Shown here in pieces: positions 1 to 7,421 of a DNA stretch of 42,242 bases. Source of the stretch: an uncultured Eubacteriales bacterium (GTDB lineage: Bacteria > Bacillota > Clostridia > Oscillospirales > Acutalibacteraceae). How positions within the stretch are numbered: position 1 is the stretch's first letter; every line of letters starts with the position of its first letter. The DNA is taken from NCBI GenBank assembly GCA_934643185.1, contig CAKUBN010000016.1, forward strand, positions 1 through 42,242, in the 5' to 3' direction. The notes under the pieces are model-generated. The model ran no database searches. It was given only the letters and a program-made list of their open reading frames with translations, and had not been told where the DNA came from. Both the position numbers and the translations under genes were made by a program.

Positions 1-27
1 TTCTCTATTTTTGTCCAAAATCGATTC

Positions 28-63
28 AAAACCCCAGTTTTGCCTGACACAAAACTGGGGTTT
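28..63. terminator. Perfect hairpin, likely bidirectional terminator
   Basis: A 13-bp perfect stem (28-40 with 51-63; arms AAACCCCAGTTTT and AAAACTGGGGTTT) around a short loop. The A and T ends of the stem would give U-rich 3' ends in either direction. It probably ends the gene lying left of the window. Confidence 0.6.
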
Positions 64-72
64 CTCGACGGT

Positions 73-192
73 CTGAACAACCTACGGTTGTTGTGAAACG
101 CCTGCGGGCGTGAGGATTTGTTTCACTTCGTTTGATACAGCGTATCAAACTTCACAGCGCCGCAGGCGCGGCTTCACTTTTTCGTGAAACGA
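73..192. repeat. Array of short hairpins with TTCAC/GTGAA spacers
   Basis: Consecutive small palindromes: AACAACC/GGTTGTT (76-92), CGCC/GGGCG (99-110), TTTGATAC/GTATCAAA (131-149), GCGCC/GGCGC (157-169) and TTTTTCG/CGAAAAA (about 178-196). The short words TTCAC or GTGAA separate them. The first two modules reappear in opposite orientation near 38321-38357, so this is a family of mobile or modular hairpins. No coding sequence is supported here. Confidence 0.6.
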
Positions 193-307
193 AAAAACTT
201 CACTGCTTTGTTGCCAAAGAGCCCTAAGAAACTCGCTTTCACGAATCCCATATTTTGTAAAACTTATAAAGAATTTATGAATAAAGCGGCGAAGTCGGCG
301 GGAAAGG

Positions 308-352
308 TTGATTTTTCGGCGGTCCGGTGGTATGATGATGGGTACCGGACCG
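308..352 (+). promoter_or_regulatory. Promoter with palindrome around the -10
   Basis: TTGATT at 308-313 and TATGAT at 331-336 are 17 bases apart, a good sigma-A promoter for the operon starting at 381. A perfect 9-bp inverted repeat, CGGTCCGGT (320-328) and ACCGGACCG (344-352), brackets the -10 box and would suit a repressor operator. The operator role is inference from position only. Confidence 0.55.
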
Positions 353-380
353 CTTTAATTATAGAAGAAAGGGTGAGCGC

Positions 381-1052
381 ATGAAAAGTTCCATCACGGT
401 CATTTGCGGGCATTACGGCTGCGGAAAAACCAATCTGGCGCTGAATTTGGCGGCAGAGGCGGCACAGCGCGGCCGGCGCAGCGTCGTTGTGGACATGGAC
501 GTCGTGAACCCGTATTTCCGTTCGTCGGATTATTCCGCGCTGCTCAAAAAGCTGGGCGTGGAGCTTATCAAACCGGTGTTTGCGAACACGACGCTCGATA
601 CTCCTGTGCTGCCGCCGGAGATCTTCTCCATTTTCAATATGGAGAACGCCGATATTTTCATCGATGCGGGCGGCGACGACGTGGGCGCTACGGCGCTTGG
701 GCAGCTGCACCGGCAGATCGAAACCGCCGGGTACGAGATGCTGTACGTTGTAAACCGCTACCGTGTGCTTTCCACAAAGCCGGAAGAAACGCTTCCGCTG
801 CTTCGGGAGATCGAAACGGCGTCGCACCTGAAGGCGACGGCGGTCGTGAACAATTCTAACCTCGCTGTGCAGACCGATATGCAGACGGTTTTAGACGCTG
901 TGCCGTTTGCAGAGAAAGCCGCAGAGCTGTGCCATCTGCCGCTTCTCTATTCCACCGTGCCGGATTTTGCGGTGGAAAACACGCTGCCCGAGGGCTTTAA
1001 AGCGGTAAAACGATATGTGCGGTTTGTCTGGGAGGACGAAACCGAAGGATAA
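381..1052 (+). CDS. P-loop ATPase (MinD/ParA-like) leading a 2-oxoacid oxidoreductase operon
   Basis: A 223-residue protein with the Walker A motif GHYGCGKT at residues 10-17, a VVVDMDVVNPYF segment at 35-46 with the paired aspartates of the deviant Walker A' region, and a DIFIDAGGDD Walker B region at 91-100. This places it in the SIMIBI ATPases (ParA/MinD/CooC-like). It carries no CxxC dimer motif of the Mrp/NBP35 type. The stop lies 13 bases before a ferredoxin gene, and three oxidoreductase subunits follow, so it is the first gene of that operon. A job in cofactor insertion or assembly of the iron-sulfur enzyme is an inference from context; its substrate cannot be read from sequence. The ATG at 381 follows an AGAAAGGGTGAG ribosome binding site. 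Confidence 0.8.
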   Translation: MKSSITVICGHYGCGKTNLALNLAAEAAQRGRRSVVVDMDVVNPYFRSSDYSALLKKLGVELIKPVFANTTLDTPVLPPEIFSIFNMENADIFIDAGGDDVGATALGQLHRQIETAGYEMLYVVNRYRVLSTKPEETLPLLREIETASHLKATAVVNNSNLAVQTDMQTVLDAVPFAEKAAELCHLPLLYSTVPDFAVENTLPEGFKAVKRYVRFVWEDETEG

Positions 1053-1065
1053 AGGAGGAAACCGA

Positions 1066-1272
1066 ATGGCAAGGATCATTGTAGACGAAAAAGTATGTAA
1101 AGGCTGCTCCATGTGCATTCACGCGTGTCCGAAAAAGATCATCGCGCTCGCGAAGGATCGTTTGAACGCAAAGGGTTATCACCCCGCAGAGCTGACCGAT
1201 GAGGCGTCGTGCGTAGGCTGCGCGGCATGCGCCACCATGTGCCCGGATTCGGCGATCACGGTGGAACGCTGA
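1066..1272 (+). CDS. 2[4Fe-4S] ferredoxin, delta-type subunit of 2-oxoacid oxidoreductase
   Basis: A 68-residue protein with two classical cluster motifs: CxxCxxCxxxC at C11, C14, C17 and C21, followed by P22, and C49, C52, C55 and C59, followed by P60. It is the electron-transfer subunit that passes electrons from the thiamine enzyme downstream to soluble ferredoxin. The start at 1066 is chosen because AAAGGAGG lies just upstream; the reading frame is open further 5' only inside the preceding gene. It sits 13 bases after the ATPase and 16 bases before the alpha subunit, consistent with one transcript. Confidence 0.92.
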   Translation: MARIIVDEKVCKGCSMCIHACPKKIIALAKDRLNAKGYHPAELTDEASCVGCAACATMCPDSAITVER

Positions 1273-1288
1273 GAGAGGAGTTATAAAA

Positions 1289-2344
1289 ATGGCAGAAAAA
1301 GTTTTGATGAAGGGCAACGAAGCCCTGGCCGAAGCCGCTATTCAGGCGGGATGTCATCATTTCTTCGGCTACCCCATCACGCCGCAGACAGAGCTTGCGG
1401 CTTATATGGCAAAGCGTATGCCGAAGATCGGCGGTACATATTTGCAGGCGGAATCGGAAATTGCGGCGGTCAACATGGTGCTTGGCGCGGCTGCAGCCGG
1501 CGTGCGCGCCATGACCTCCTCCAGCTCGCCCGGCATCAGCCTGAAGGGCGAGGGCATTTCCTACATGGCGGGCTCTGACCTGCCGGCGCTCATCATCAAC
1601 GTGCAGCGCGGCGGCCCGGGCCTCGGCGGCATTCAGCCCTCGCAGTCCGATTACTGGCAGGCGACCAAGGCGCTCGGCCACGGCGACTTCCAGATCCTCG
1701 TTTTCGCGCCGTCCACGGTGCAGGAAATGGTCGACCTTGTCTCCGATGCGTTTGATAAGGCCGACGAATACCGCATGCCCGCGATGATCCTTGCAGATGG
1801 CATGCTGGGCCAGATGATGGAGCCGGTGGAGCTGCCGGAGCATAAGGACAGAAAGCTGCCCGAAAAGCCTTGGGCGGCCTGCGGCCATGAAAATAAAAGA
1901 GAGCATAACATCATCAACTCCCTTTACCTTACGCCGAACGCGCTTGAGGACCTTGTGCGCGCGCGTTACGAGCGCTATAAGATCGTCGAAGAAAAGGAGC
2001 AGCGCGCGGAGGAATACCGCACAGAGGACGCAGACGTCATCGTCGTCGCGTACGGCGCATCGAGCCGTGTGGCGCGCAGCGCCGTAAATAAGGCGCGCGA
2101 AGCCGGCAAAAAGGTCGGTTTAATCCGTCCCATCACGCTGTGGCCGTTCCCGAAGGACGCCATTAAGCGCGCGGCAGACCACGCCAAAGAGCTGCTCGTT
2201 GTGGAGATGAGCATGGGCCAGATGGTAGACGATGTGCGTCTTGCGGCAGAGTGCCGCGTGCCGGTGCACTTCTACGGCCGTACCGGCGGTGTGATTCCTA
2301 CCCCGAAGGAAATTCTGGGCGAGATCGATAAACTTTTGAAATAA
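1289..2344 (+). CDS. vorB: 2-oxoacid:ferredoxin oxidoreductase, alpha subunit (VorB/KorA type)
   Basis: A 351-residue protein of the pyruvate:ferredoxin oxidoreductase alpha family. It holds the N-terminal pyrimidine-binding domain, with GYPITPQTE at residues 27-35 and a serine-rich SSSSPGISLKGEG stretch near 77-90, and a C-terminal domain II (about 235-351). Length and organisation match VorB (3-methyl-2-oxobutanoate) and KorA (2-oxoglutarate) enzymes, which oxidatively decarboxylate 2-oxoacids to acyl-CoA and reduce ferredoxin. The exact substrate (branched-chain 2-oxoacid or 2-oxoglutarate) cannot be settled from sequence; VorB is favoured by overall resemblance and by the four-gene order. 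The ribosome binding site GAGAGGAG precedes ATG 1289. Confidence 0.9.
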   Translation: MAEKVLMKGNEALAEAAIQAGCHHFFGYPITPQTELAAYMAKRMPKIGGTYLQAESEIAAVNMVLGAAAAGVRAMTSSSSPGISLKGEGISYMAGSDLPALIINVQRGGPGLGGIQPSQSDYWQATKALGHGDFQILVFAPSTVQEMVDLVSDAFDKADEYRMPAMILADGMLGQMMEPVELPEHKDRKLPEKPWAACGHENKREHNIINSLYLTPNALEDLVRARYERYKIVEEKEQRAEEYRTEDADVIVVAYGASSRVARSAVNKAREAGKKVGLIRPITLWPFPKDAIKRAADHAKELLVVEMSMGQMVDDVRLAAECRVPVHFYGRTGGVIPTPKEILGEIDKLLK

Positions 2345-2363
2345 GGCGAAAGGATAGAATCAA

Positions 2364-3119
2364 ATGGCAGTTGTATTTAAAAAGCCGTCTACGCTAACAG
2401 ACGCGCCGCTGCATTATTGCCCCGGCTGCACGCACGGCATCATTCACCGCCTTGTTGCGGAAGCGATAGAAGAGCTCGGCATCGACGGCAAAACGGTCGG
2501 CGTGGCCTCGGTCGGCTGCTCCGTTATGTGCTACGATTATTTCACCTGCGATATGGTGCAGGCGCCGCACGGCAGAGCCCAAGCGGTCGCAACGGGCATC
2601 AAGCGCGCAAAGCCGGAGGACGTTGTGTTCACCTATCAGGGCGACGGCGACCTTGCAGCCATCGGTACGGCGGAGACTGTCCACGCGGCAACGCGCGGCG
2701 AAAACATCACCGTTATCTTTGTAAACAATGCAATTTACGGCATGACGGGCGGCCAGATGGCGCCGACATCCCTGCCGAATCAGGTCACGCAGACCACCCC
2801 GTACGGCCGTGATGTCAACACGGCAGGTTACCCGGTGCGCATCTGCGAAATGCTCTCCACACTGGACGGCGTGGCGCTTGCACAGCGCGTGACCGTCGAT
2901 AACGTGAAGAATGTCAATATCGCAAAAAAGGCAATCAAAAAGGCGTTCCAGAACCAGATTGAGGGCAAAGGCTACTCCATTGTAGAGGTGCTTTCCACCT
3001 GCCCGACGAACTGGGGCATGTCGCCGGTTGAGGCGCTCGATTGGCTCGAAAAGAACATGGTTCCGTACTACCCGCTCGGCGTGTATAAAGACGGCACAAA
3101 GGGGGACAGGCTGAAATGA
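2364..3119 (+). CDS. vorA: 2-oxoacid:ferredoxin oxidoreductase, beta subunit (TPP-binding)
   Basis: A 251-residue thiamine-diphosphate subunit. CPGC at residues 19-22 is typical of the family. The TPP/Mg motif begins GDGD at 93-96 and ends with NN at 121-122, followed by IYGMTGGQ. It forms the active site with the alpha subunit encoded 19 bases upstream. The last four bases overlap the gamma-subunit start (ATGA), which signals translational coupling. The substrate is unresolved (VorA or KorB type). Length is normal for this four-subunit class, where beta is a separate chain of about 250 residues. Confidence 0.92.
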   Translation: MAVVFKKPSTLTDAPLHYCPGCTHGIIHRLVAEAIEELGIDGKTVGVASVGCSVMCYDYFTCDMVQAPHGRAQAVATGIKRAKPEDVVFTYQGDGDLAAIGTAETVHAATRGENITVIFVNNAIYGMTGGQMAPTSLPNQVTQTTPYGRDVNTAGYPVRICEMLSTLDGVALAQRVTVDNVKNVNIAKKAIKKAFQNQIEGKGYSIVEVLSTCPTNWGMSPVEALDWLEKNMVPYYPLGVYKDGTKGDRLK

Positions 3120-3649
3120 AAGACTTGAACATCGTTTTTGCCGGTTTCGGCGGTCAGGGCATTTTGTTCGCCGGTAAAGTTGTGGCGTATGCAGGCCTCA
3201 TCGAGGGCAGGGAGCTCTCTTGGCTGCCGTCCTACGGCCCGGAGATGCGCGGCGGCACCGCGAATTGCAGCATTTGTCTCTCCGATGAACCCATCGGCTC
3301 GCCGCTTGTGACGAACCCGAACGTGCTCATCGCCATGAATCGCCCGTCACTCGATAAGTTCGTGAACGAGGTCGAGCCCGGCGGCACGATCTTACTTGAC
3401 AGCAGCCTCATCGACGAGCGTGTAGAGCGCGACGACGTGACCGTTTTCTATGTCCCGGCATCAAAACTGGCGGAGGAAAACGGTCTGAAAGGCCTTGCGA
3501 ACATCATCTTGGTCGGCAAGCTGCGCAAGGAGCTTGCGTTCTGCACGGAAGAAACGCTCGATAAAGCGCTGCAAAAGTGTATCCCCGCGAGAAAAGCGGA
3601 TATGCTCGGCTTCAATAGAAAAGCGCTGGAGATCGGCAAAGCGCAGTAA
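3116..3649 (+). CDS. 2-oxoacid:ferredoxin oxidoreductase, gamma subunit
   Basis: A 177-residue gamma-type subunit of the pyruvate/ketoisovalerate oxidoreductase family. The N-terminal FAGFGGQGI motif (residues 8-16) and YGPEMRGGTANC (about 41-52) are the family hallmarks; this subunit takes part in CoA binding and complex assembly. The start ATG overlaps the beta-subunit stop by four bases. A strong terminator follows 20 bases after the stop, closing the five-gene operon 381-3649. Confidence 0.9.
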   Translation: MKDLNIVFAGFGGQGILFAGKVVAYAGLIEGRELSWLPSYGPEMRGGTANCSICLSDEPIGSPLVTNPNVLIAMNRPSLDKFVNEVEPGGTILLDSSLIDERVERDDVTVFYVPASKLAEENGLKGLANIILVGKLRKELAFCTEETLDKALQKCIPARKADMLGFNRKALEIGKAQ

Positions 3650-3669
3650 AAGTGAACAGAAGATAGAAA

Positions 3670-3700
3670 AACGGCGCAGGCTCAAAACCTGCGCCGTTCT
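3670..3700 (+). terminator. Terminator of the oxidoreductase operon
   Basis: An 11-bp perfect stem, AACGGCGCAGG (3670-3680) with CCTGCGCCGTT (3688-3698), loop CTCAAAA. The T run after it is short (TTCTT). It lies directly beside repeat element copy 1. Confidence 0.8.
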
Positions 3701-3710
3701 TGCGTATACA

Positions 3711-3912
3711 AAGACTTAAAAGTCTTTGATTAAACTTTCTTCGAGAAAGTTTATGGGGTCTCGGGGCAAGGTCCTGAGGCGCGCTCCGCAGAGCGCGAAA
3801 TCCTTTTGCCTACCCTAAAACTAGGAGGGTAGGTTTGAACGTCCGGGGGACGTTCAAACCGCAGGGAACCCAGTTGTATGGGTTCCCTAAAAGGCTTGCG
3901 CTGCAAGCCTTT
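3711..3912 (-). repeat. Composite multi-hairpin element, copy 1 (reverse orientation)
   Basis: About 202 bp made of successive hairpins. Modules in + strand order are: AAGACTT/AAGTCTT; AAACTTTCT/AGAAAGTTT (3732-3752); a GGTCTCGGGG/CCTGAG region; CGCGCTC-cgca-GAGCGCG (about 3780-3797); a CCTACCCT/AGGGTAGG segment; GGTTTGAACGTCC-ggg-GGACGTTCAAACC (13-bp perfect stem, about 3832-3860); AGGGAACCCA/TGGGTTCCCT; and AAAGGCTTGC-gct-GCAAGCCTTT (3890-3912). Copies 2 and 3 carry the same modules in the same order on the other strand. It fills the gap between the convergent oxidoreductase operon and cdd and has no supported coding content. Confidence 0.85.
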
Positions 3913-3932
3913 AGAAATTAAAAGCAGAGCGT

Positions 3933-4325
3933 TTAAATCCACCACTCCGGTGTTAACTCGCCGAGCTTTACAACGCGGCCGGTCTCGTAGTCGAGCATGA
4001 TCTCGATGTCGCGGTAGGTTTCCGGCATCATCTGGCTCATCAGCTCGCGGCAGGCGCCGCAGGGGGCCATTGCTTTGCCTTTCGAGCCGATCGCGATGAC
4101 GCGGCGGAACGCGTTTTCGCCGTTTGTAAGCATGTTGAATATCGCGTTGCGCTCCGCACAAATGCCGAGCGTGCAGGCCGTGTCTACACATACGCCGACG
4201 TAAATTTTGCCGGAAGCGGATTCAATGGCCGCCGCAACACCGCCGGCGTCAATGTAGTTGGAGACCTGACGCGGGTTTAAGACCGCCTTTGCAGCGTCAT
4301 AGAGTTTTGTCCAAATCGGTTCCAT
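3933..4325 (-). CDS. cdd: Cytidine deaminase
   Basis: A 130-residue homotetrameric-type cytidine deaminase, which hydrolyses cytidine and deoxycytidine to uridine and deoxyuridine in pyrimidine salvage. The zinc site is visible: C56-A-E58-R (E58 is the proton shuttle) and P88-C89-G-A-C92-R-E. Length is normal for the family. The N-terminal substrate-binding stretch is somewhat divergent (YVGVCVDTACTLG in place of the usual FxVGAAL region), so activity on another aminated base or nucleoside is possible. The ribosome binding site AAGGAGGAA precedes the ATG at 4325. It is monocistronic with its own promoter (4369-4396) and faces repeat element copy 1 at its 3' end. Confidence 0.85.
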   Translation of the reverse strand: MEPIWTKLYDAAKAVLNPRQVSNYIDAGGVAAAIESASGKIYVGVCVDTACTLGICAERNAIFNMLTNGENAFRRVIAIGSKGKAMAPCGACRELMSQMMPETYRDIEIMLDYETGRVVKLGELTPEWWI

Positions 4326-4368
4326 TTCAAATTCCTCCTTATTGACCGATAAAATACCAGTATAACTC

Positions 4369-4396
4369 AGTATAGCATAAATTCTCCGGCTGTCTA
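4369..4396 (-). promoter_or_regulatory. Promoter of cdd
   Basis: On the minus strand, TAGACA (complement of 4391-4396) and TATACT (complement of 4369-4374) are separated by 16 bases. A second TATACT lies slightly closer to the gene. Confidence 0.6.
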
Positions 4397-4468
4397 CGAT
4401 TTTTCTGCCGCGGTTTGGTAGTTTTCTGCCAGAAACGGGCTTTTTGTTTACAGCGCATTTACAAATTA

Positions 4469-4498
4469 TTCACAGCGCCGCGCGCAAAACGCTATACA
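4469..4498 (+). promoter_or_regulatory. Promoter of the MacB-like ABC gene
   Basis: TTCACA at 4469-4474 and TATACA at 4493-4498 with an 18-base spacer. The CGCTATACA word repeats about 20 bases downstream, so the exact -10 box is uncertain. Confidence 0.45.
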
Positions 4499-4543
4499 CT
4501 ATACCTGTTACGCTATACATTTTGAAGGAAAAAGGAGAAAGCC

Positions 4544-7360
4544 ATGCTTCAAATTCAAAATATCCGCAAGCAGTACCGCACCGGCGAGCTCGTGCAGAAC
4601 GCCCTGAAAGACGTCAGCTTAAACCTGCGCGATAACGAGTTCGTCGCCGTGCTGGGGCCGAGCGGCTCCGGCAAAACGACGCTTCTAAATATCATCGGCG
4701 GACTGAACCGCTACGATTCCGGCGACCTCATCATCAACGGCATTTCGACAAAGCAGTATAAGGACCGCGACTGGGACTCTTACCGCAACCATACGATCGG
4801 CTTTGTGTTCCAAAGCTATAACCTCATCCCGCACCAGAGCATTTTGTCGAACGTGGAGCTTGCCTTGACGATCTCCGGCGTGCCGCGCAGCGAGCGAAAG
4901 GAAAGAGCGCAGAAGGCGCTCGCAGCCGTGGGGCTCGGGGAGCAGTCGCACAAGCGGCCGAACCAGCTTTCCGGCGGGCAGATGCAGCGCGTGGCGATCG
5001 CGCGTGCGCTCGTCAACGACCCGGACGTGGTGCTGGCGGATGAGCCGACCGGCGCGCTGGACAGCGAAACGAGTATACAGGTCATGGAGCTTTTGAAGGA
5101 GGTCGCGAAGGACCGCCTTGTCGTTATGGTGACGCATAACCCGGAGCTTGCCGAGCAGTATGCGACGCGCATCGTGAAATTGAAGGACGGCGAGATCATC
5201 GGCGACAGCGACCCGTTTACGCCGGATGAAAAGGCCGTGCCCGCGCCGCAGCACAAGAATATGGGCAAGGCGCAGATGAGCGTGTTCACGTCCCTCGCAT
5301 TGAGCTTTAACAACCTGCGCACCAAAAAGGGCAGAACACTTTTGACGGCGTTTGCGGGCTCCATCGGCATCATCGGCATTGCGCTCATTTTGTCGCTTTC
5401 GACCGGCGTGAACCAGTATATTACGGATATTCAAAAGGAGACGATGGCGTCTTATCCGCTGACGATCAGCGAGACGACGATCGACCTTTCCGGCATGATG
5501 AACATGCACGACGACATGATGCAGGACGCCATGACGGACGAAGACAGCGGGCCCGCAGCGGGCGTGCATGCCGATTACCGCACGATGCAGATGGAAAAAA
5601 CGATGGAAACGAGCATCACGGAGAATAACCTGACCGAGTTTAAGAAATATCTCGATGACCCCGAGAGTGAGATTCAGGCGTACCTCGGCGAAAACGGCGT
5701 GGTGTATTCGTATGACGTGCAGTTTGACGTGTATGCGCACGACGCAGACGGGAACCTCATCAACACGAGCGTGGACACGGATGCATCGGACGAGGCGGAG
5801 AGTACCTCGGGCTTTGGACTGATGATGCAGAACCAGAAGACGATGATGAGCATGATGACGGGTGGTTCGTCCGGCGCAGAGAATTTCTCTGAGCTGACGC
5901 CCGGCGCGAACGGCGAGGCGGTGAGCCGCGTTGTCACCGACCACTACGAGCTTTTGTACGGCGATTGGCCGGAAGAATATGATGAGACGGTGCTGGTGCT
6001 GAACCGCGACAATTCGCTTTCTGCCGAGGTGCTGTATCAGCTGGGCATTTTGACGGAGGACGAATTCAGAGATTTGCAGGACACCGTGGCAGACGGCAGT
6101 GAACCGGCCGCGATGGACTGGGACTATAAAGACATTTGCGACCGCACGTTTTTGCTTTTGCCGGCGTGCGACCGCTATGCGGAAAACGACGACGGCACGT
6201 TCACGGAGCTTTCTGGCTCCGCGTTGAGCGAGAAGGTGGAAAGCGACGGGCTGGAGCTGAAAATCACCGGCATTGTGCGGCTCAGTGACGACCCGCAGAA
6301 CGCCGTGCTGACGACGCCCGTGGCGTATACGGCAAAGCTGACGGACTATATCATTCAGCACACGAACGACAGCGCCATCGTAAAGGCGCAGGAAGCGGAC
6401 GAGAACGTGAATGTCTTAAACGGCATGGCGTTTGAAGCGCCGACCGACGCAGAAAAGGCCGAGGACGCAAAGCAGTACGTCTCCGAAATGGGCGTTTCCG
6501 AAAAGGCTTCGCTGTACCAGATGATCCTCTATTACAGCGCGCAGAACAGCGACGGGGACACGAGTACGGTGTCAACACCGACCGAAATGCCGCAGGGCTA
6601 CGGCGACATGGATATGACCGCGATGGGCGGCGCGGCGGCTATGCCGACGGACGAAACGTCTATGGCGCAGGCGCTCGATAATTGGCTCGAAAACACGCCG
6701 GACGAGGAAATTCTCGTCTCGCTTTACGACCAGTATATCAAGGGTGCGAGCTACGCAGACAACATGGAGAGCTTCGGCAAGGTGAGCTACGACGCGCCGT
6801 CGTCCATCAGCCTTTACACGGACAGCTTTGAAAATAAGGAAGCCATTTCCGACTGCATCGACCGCTATAACGCGGGCGTGGACGAGGAAAACAAGATCAC
6901 ATACACGGATTACGTGGCGCTGCTCACGTCGTCTATCACGTCGATCGTGAACGTCATTTCGTATGTGCTCATTGCATTTGTGGCGGTGTCACTCGTCGTT
7001 TCGGGCATTATGATCGGCATCATCACGCATATTTCCGTGCTGGAGCGCACGAAGGAGATCGGCATTCTGCGCGCGCTCGGCGCGTCGAAGGCGAACATCT
7101 CGCAGGTGTTCAACGCGGAGACGGTCATCATCGGCTTCTGCGCGGGTCTCATCGGCGTGGGCATCTCGGCGCTGCTGACGATACCGATCAACGCCATCAT
7201 TGCGGCGCTTGTCGGCAGCAGCACGGTGCGGGCGGTCCTGCCCTTTGGCGCGGCGGCGATTTTGGTCGTCATCAGCGTCATCATCACGATGATCGGCGGT
7301 CTGCTGCCCGCAAAGAGCGCCGCGAAAAAAGACCCCGTGCTGGCGCTGCGCTCCGAATAA
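4544..7360 (+). CDS. MacB/FtsX-type ABC exporter, ATPase-permease fusion
   Basis: A 938-residue single-chain transporter. Residues 1-225 form the ATPase: Walker A GPSGSGKTT (38-46), signature LSGGQ, Walker B VVLADEPTGALDS. One membrane helix lies near 265-288. A long extracytoplasmic domain of about 500 residues follows, then three helices (about 800-830, 865-890, 900-925) with the FtsX signature near LERTKEIGILRALGAS. This is the mechanotransmission (MacB/BceB-like) class, in which the ATPase drives periplasmic or extracellular movement rather than classic transport. In Firmicutes such fusions are tied to peptide export or antimicrobial-peptide defence. The ectodomain is acidic with unusual Met/Asp-rich stretches near residues 315-335. 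The ribosome binding site AAAGGAGAAAG precedes ATG 4544. No sensor kinase pair is adjacent. Confidence 0.9.
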   Translation: MLQIQNIRKQYRTGELVQNALKDVSLNLRDNEFVAVLGPSGSGKTTLLNIIGGLNRYDSGDLIINGISTKQYKDRDWDSYRNHTIGFVFQSYNLIPHQSILSNVELALTISGVPRSERKERAQKALAAVGLGEQSHKRPNQLSGGQMQRVAIARALVNDPDVVLADEPTGALDSETSIQVMELLKEVAKDRLVVMVTHNPELAEQYATRIVKLKDGEIIGDSDPFTPDEKAVPAPQHKNMGKAQMSVFTSLALSFNNLRTKKGRTLLTAFAGSIGIIGIALILSLSTGVNQYITDIQKETMASYPLTISETTIDLSGMMNMHDDMMQDAMTDEDSGPAAGVHADYRTMQMEKTMETSITENNLTEFKKYLDDPESEIQAYLGENGVVYSYDVQFDVYAHDADGNLINTSVDTDASDEAESTSGFGLMMQNQKTMMSMMTGGSSGAENFSELTPGANGEAVSRVVTDHYELLYGDWPEEYDETVLVLNRDNSLSAEVLYQLGILTEDEFRDLQDTVADGSEPAAMDWDYKDICDRTFLLLPACDRYAENDDGTFTELSGSALSEKVESDGLELKITGIVRLSDDPQNAVLTTPVAYTAKLTDYIIQHTNDSAIVKAQEADENVNVLNGMAFEAPTDAEKAEDAKQYVSEMGVSEKASLYQMILYYSAQNSDGDTSTVSTPTEMPQGYGDMDMTAMGGAAAMPTDETSMAQALDNWLENTPDEEILVSLYDQYIKGASYADNMESFGKVSYDAPSSISLYTDSFENKEAISDCIDRYNAGVDEENKITYTDYVALLTSSITSIVNVISYVLIAFVAVSLVVSGIMIGIITHISVLERTKEIGILRALGASKANISQVFNAETVIIGFCAGLIGVGISALLTIPINAIIAALVGSSTVRAVLPFGAAAILVVISVIITMIGGLLPAKSAAKKDPVLALRSE

Positions 7361-7363
7361 GGC

Positions 7364-7392
7364 TTGATAATCGCGCAAAACGGTGCTATGCT
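7364..7392 (+). promoter_or_regulatory. Promoter of the sirtuin-like gene
   Basis: TTGATA at 7364-7369 and TATGCT at 7387-7392, spacer exactly 17 bases. Confidence 0.6.
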
Positions 7393-7421
7393 TGTGTTGA
7401 AAACCAAGGAGGCGTTTGTTT

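Noticed and set aside
184..384. 66-residue frame before the ATPase gene
   Set aside because: It starts inside a hairpin module, has no ribosome binding site and runs through the promoter of the next gene.
4685..6361. 558-residue minus-strand frame across the MacB-like gene
   Set aside because: It is a high-GC antisense shadow; the plus-strand protein has clear ABC motifs and the antisense product is His/Arg-rich without any domain.
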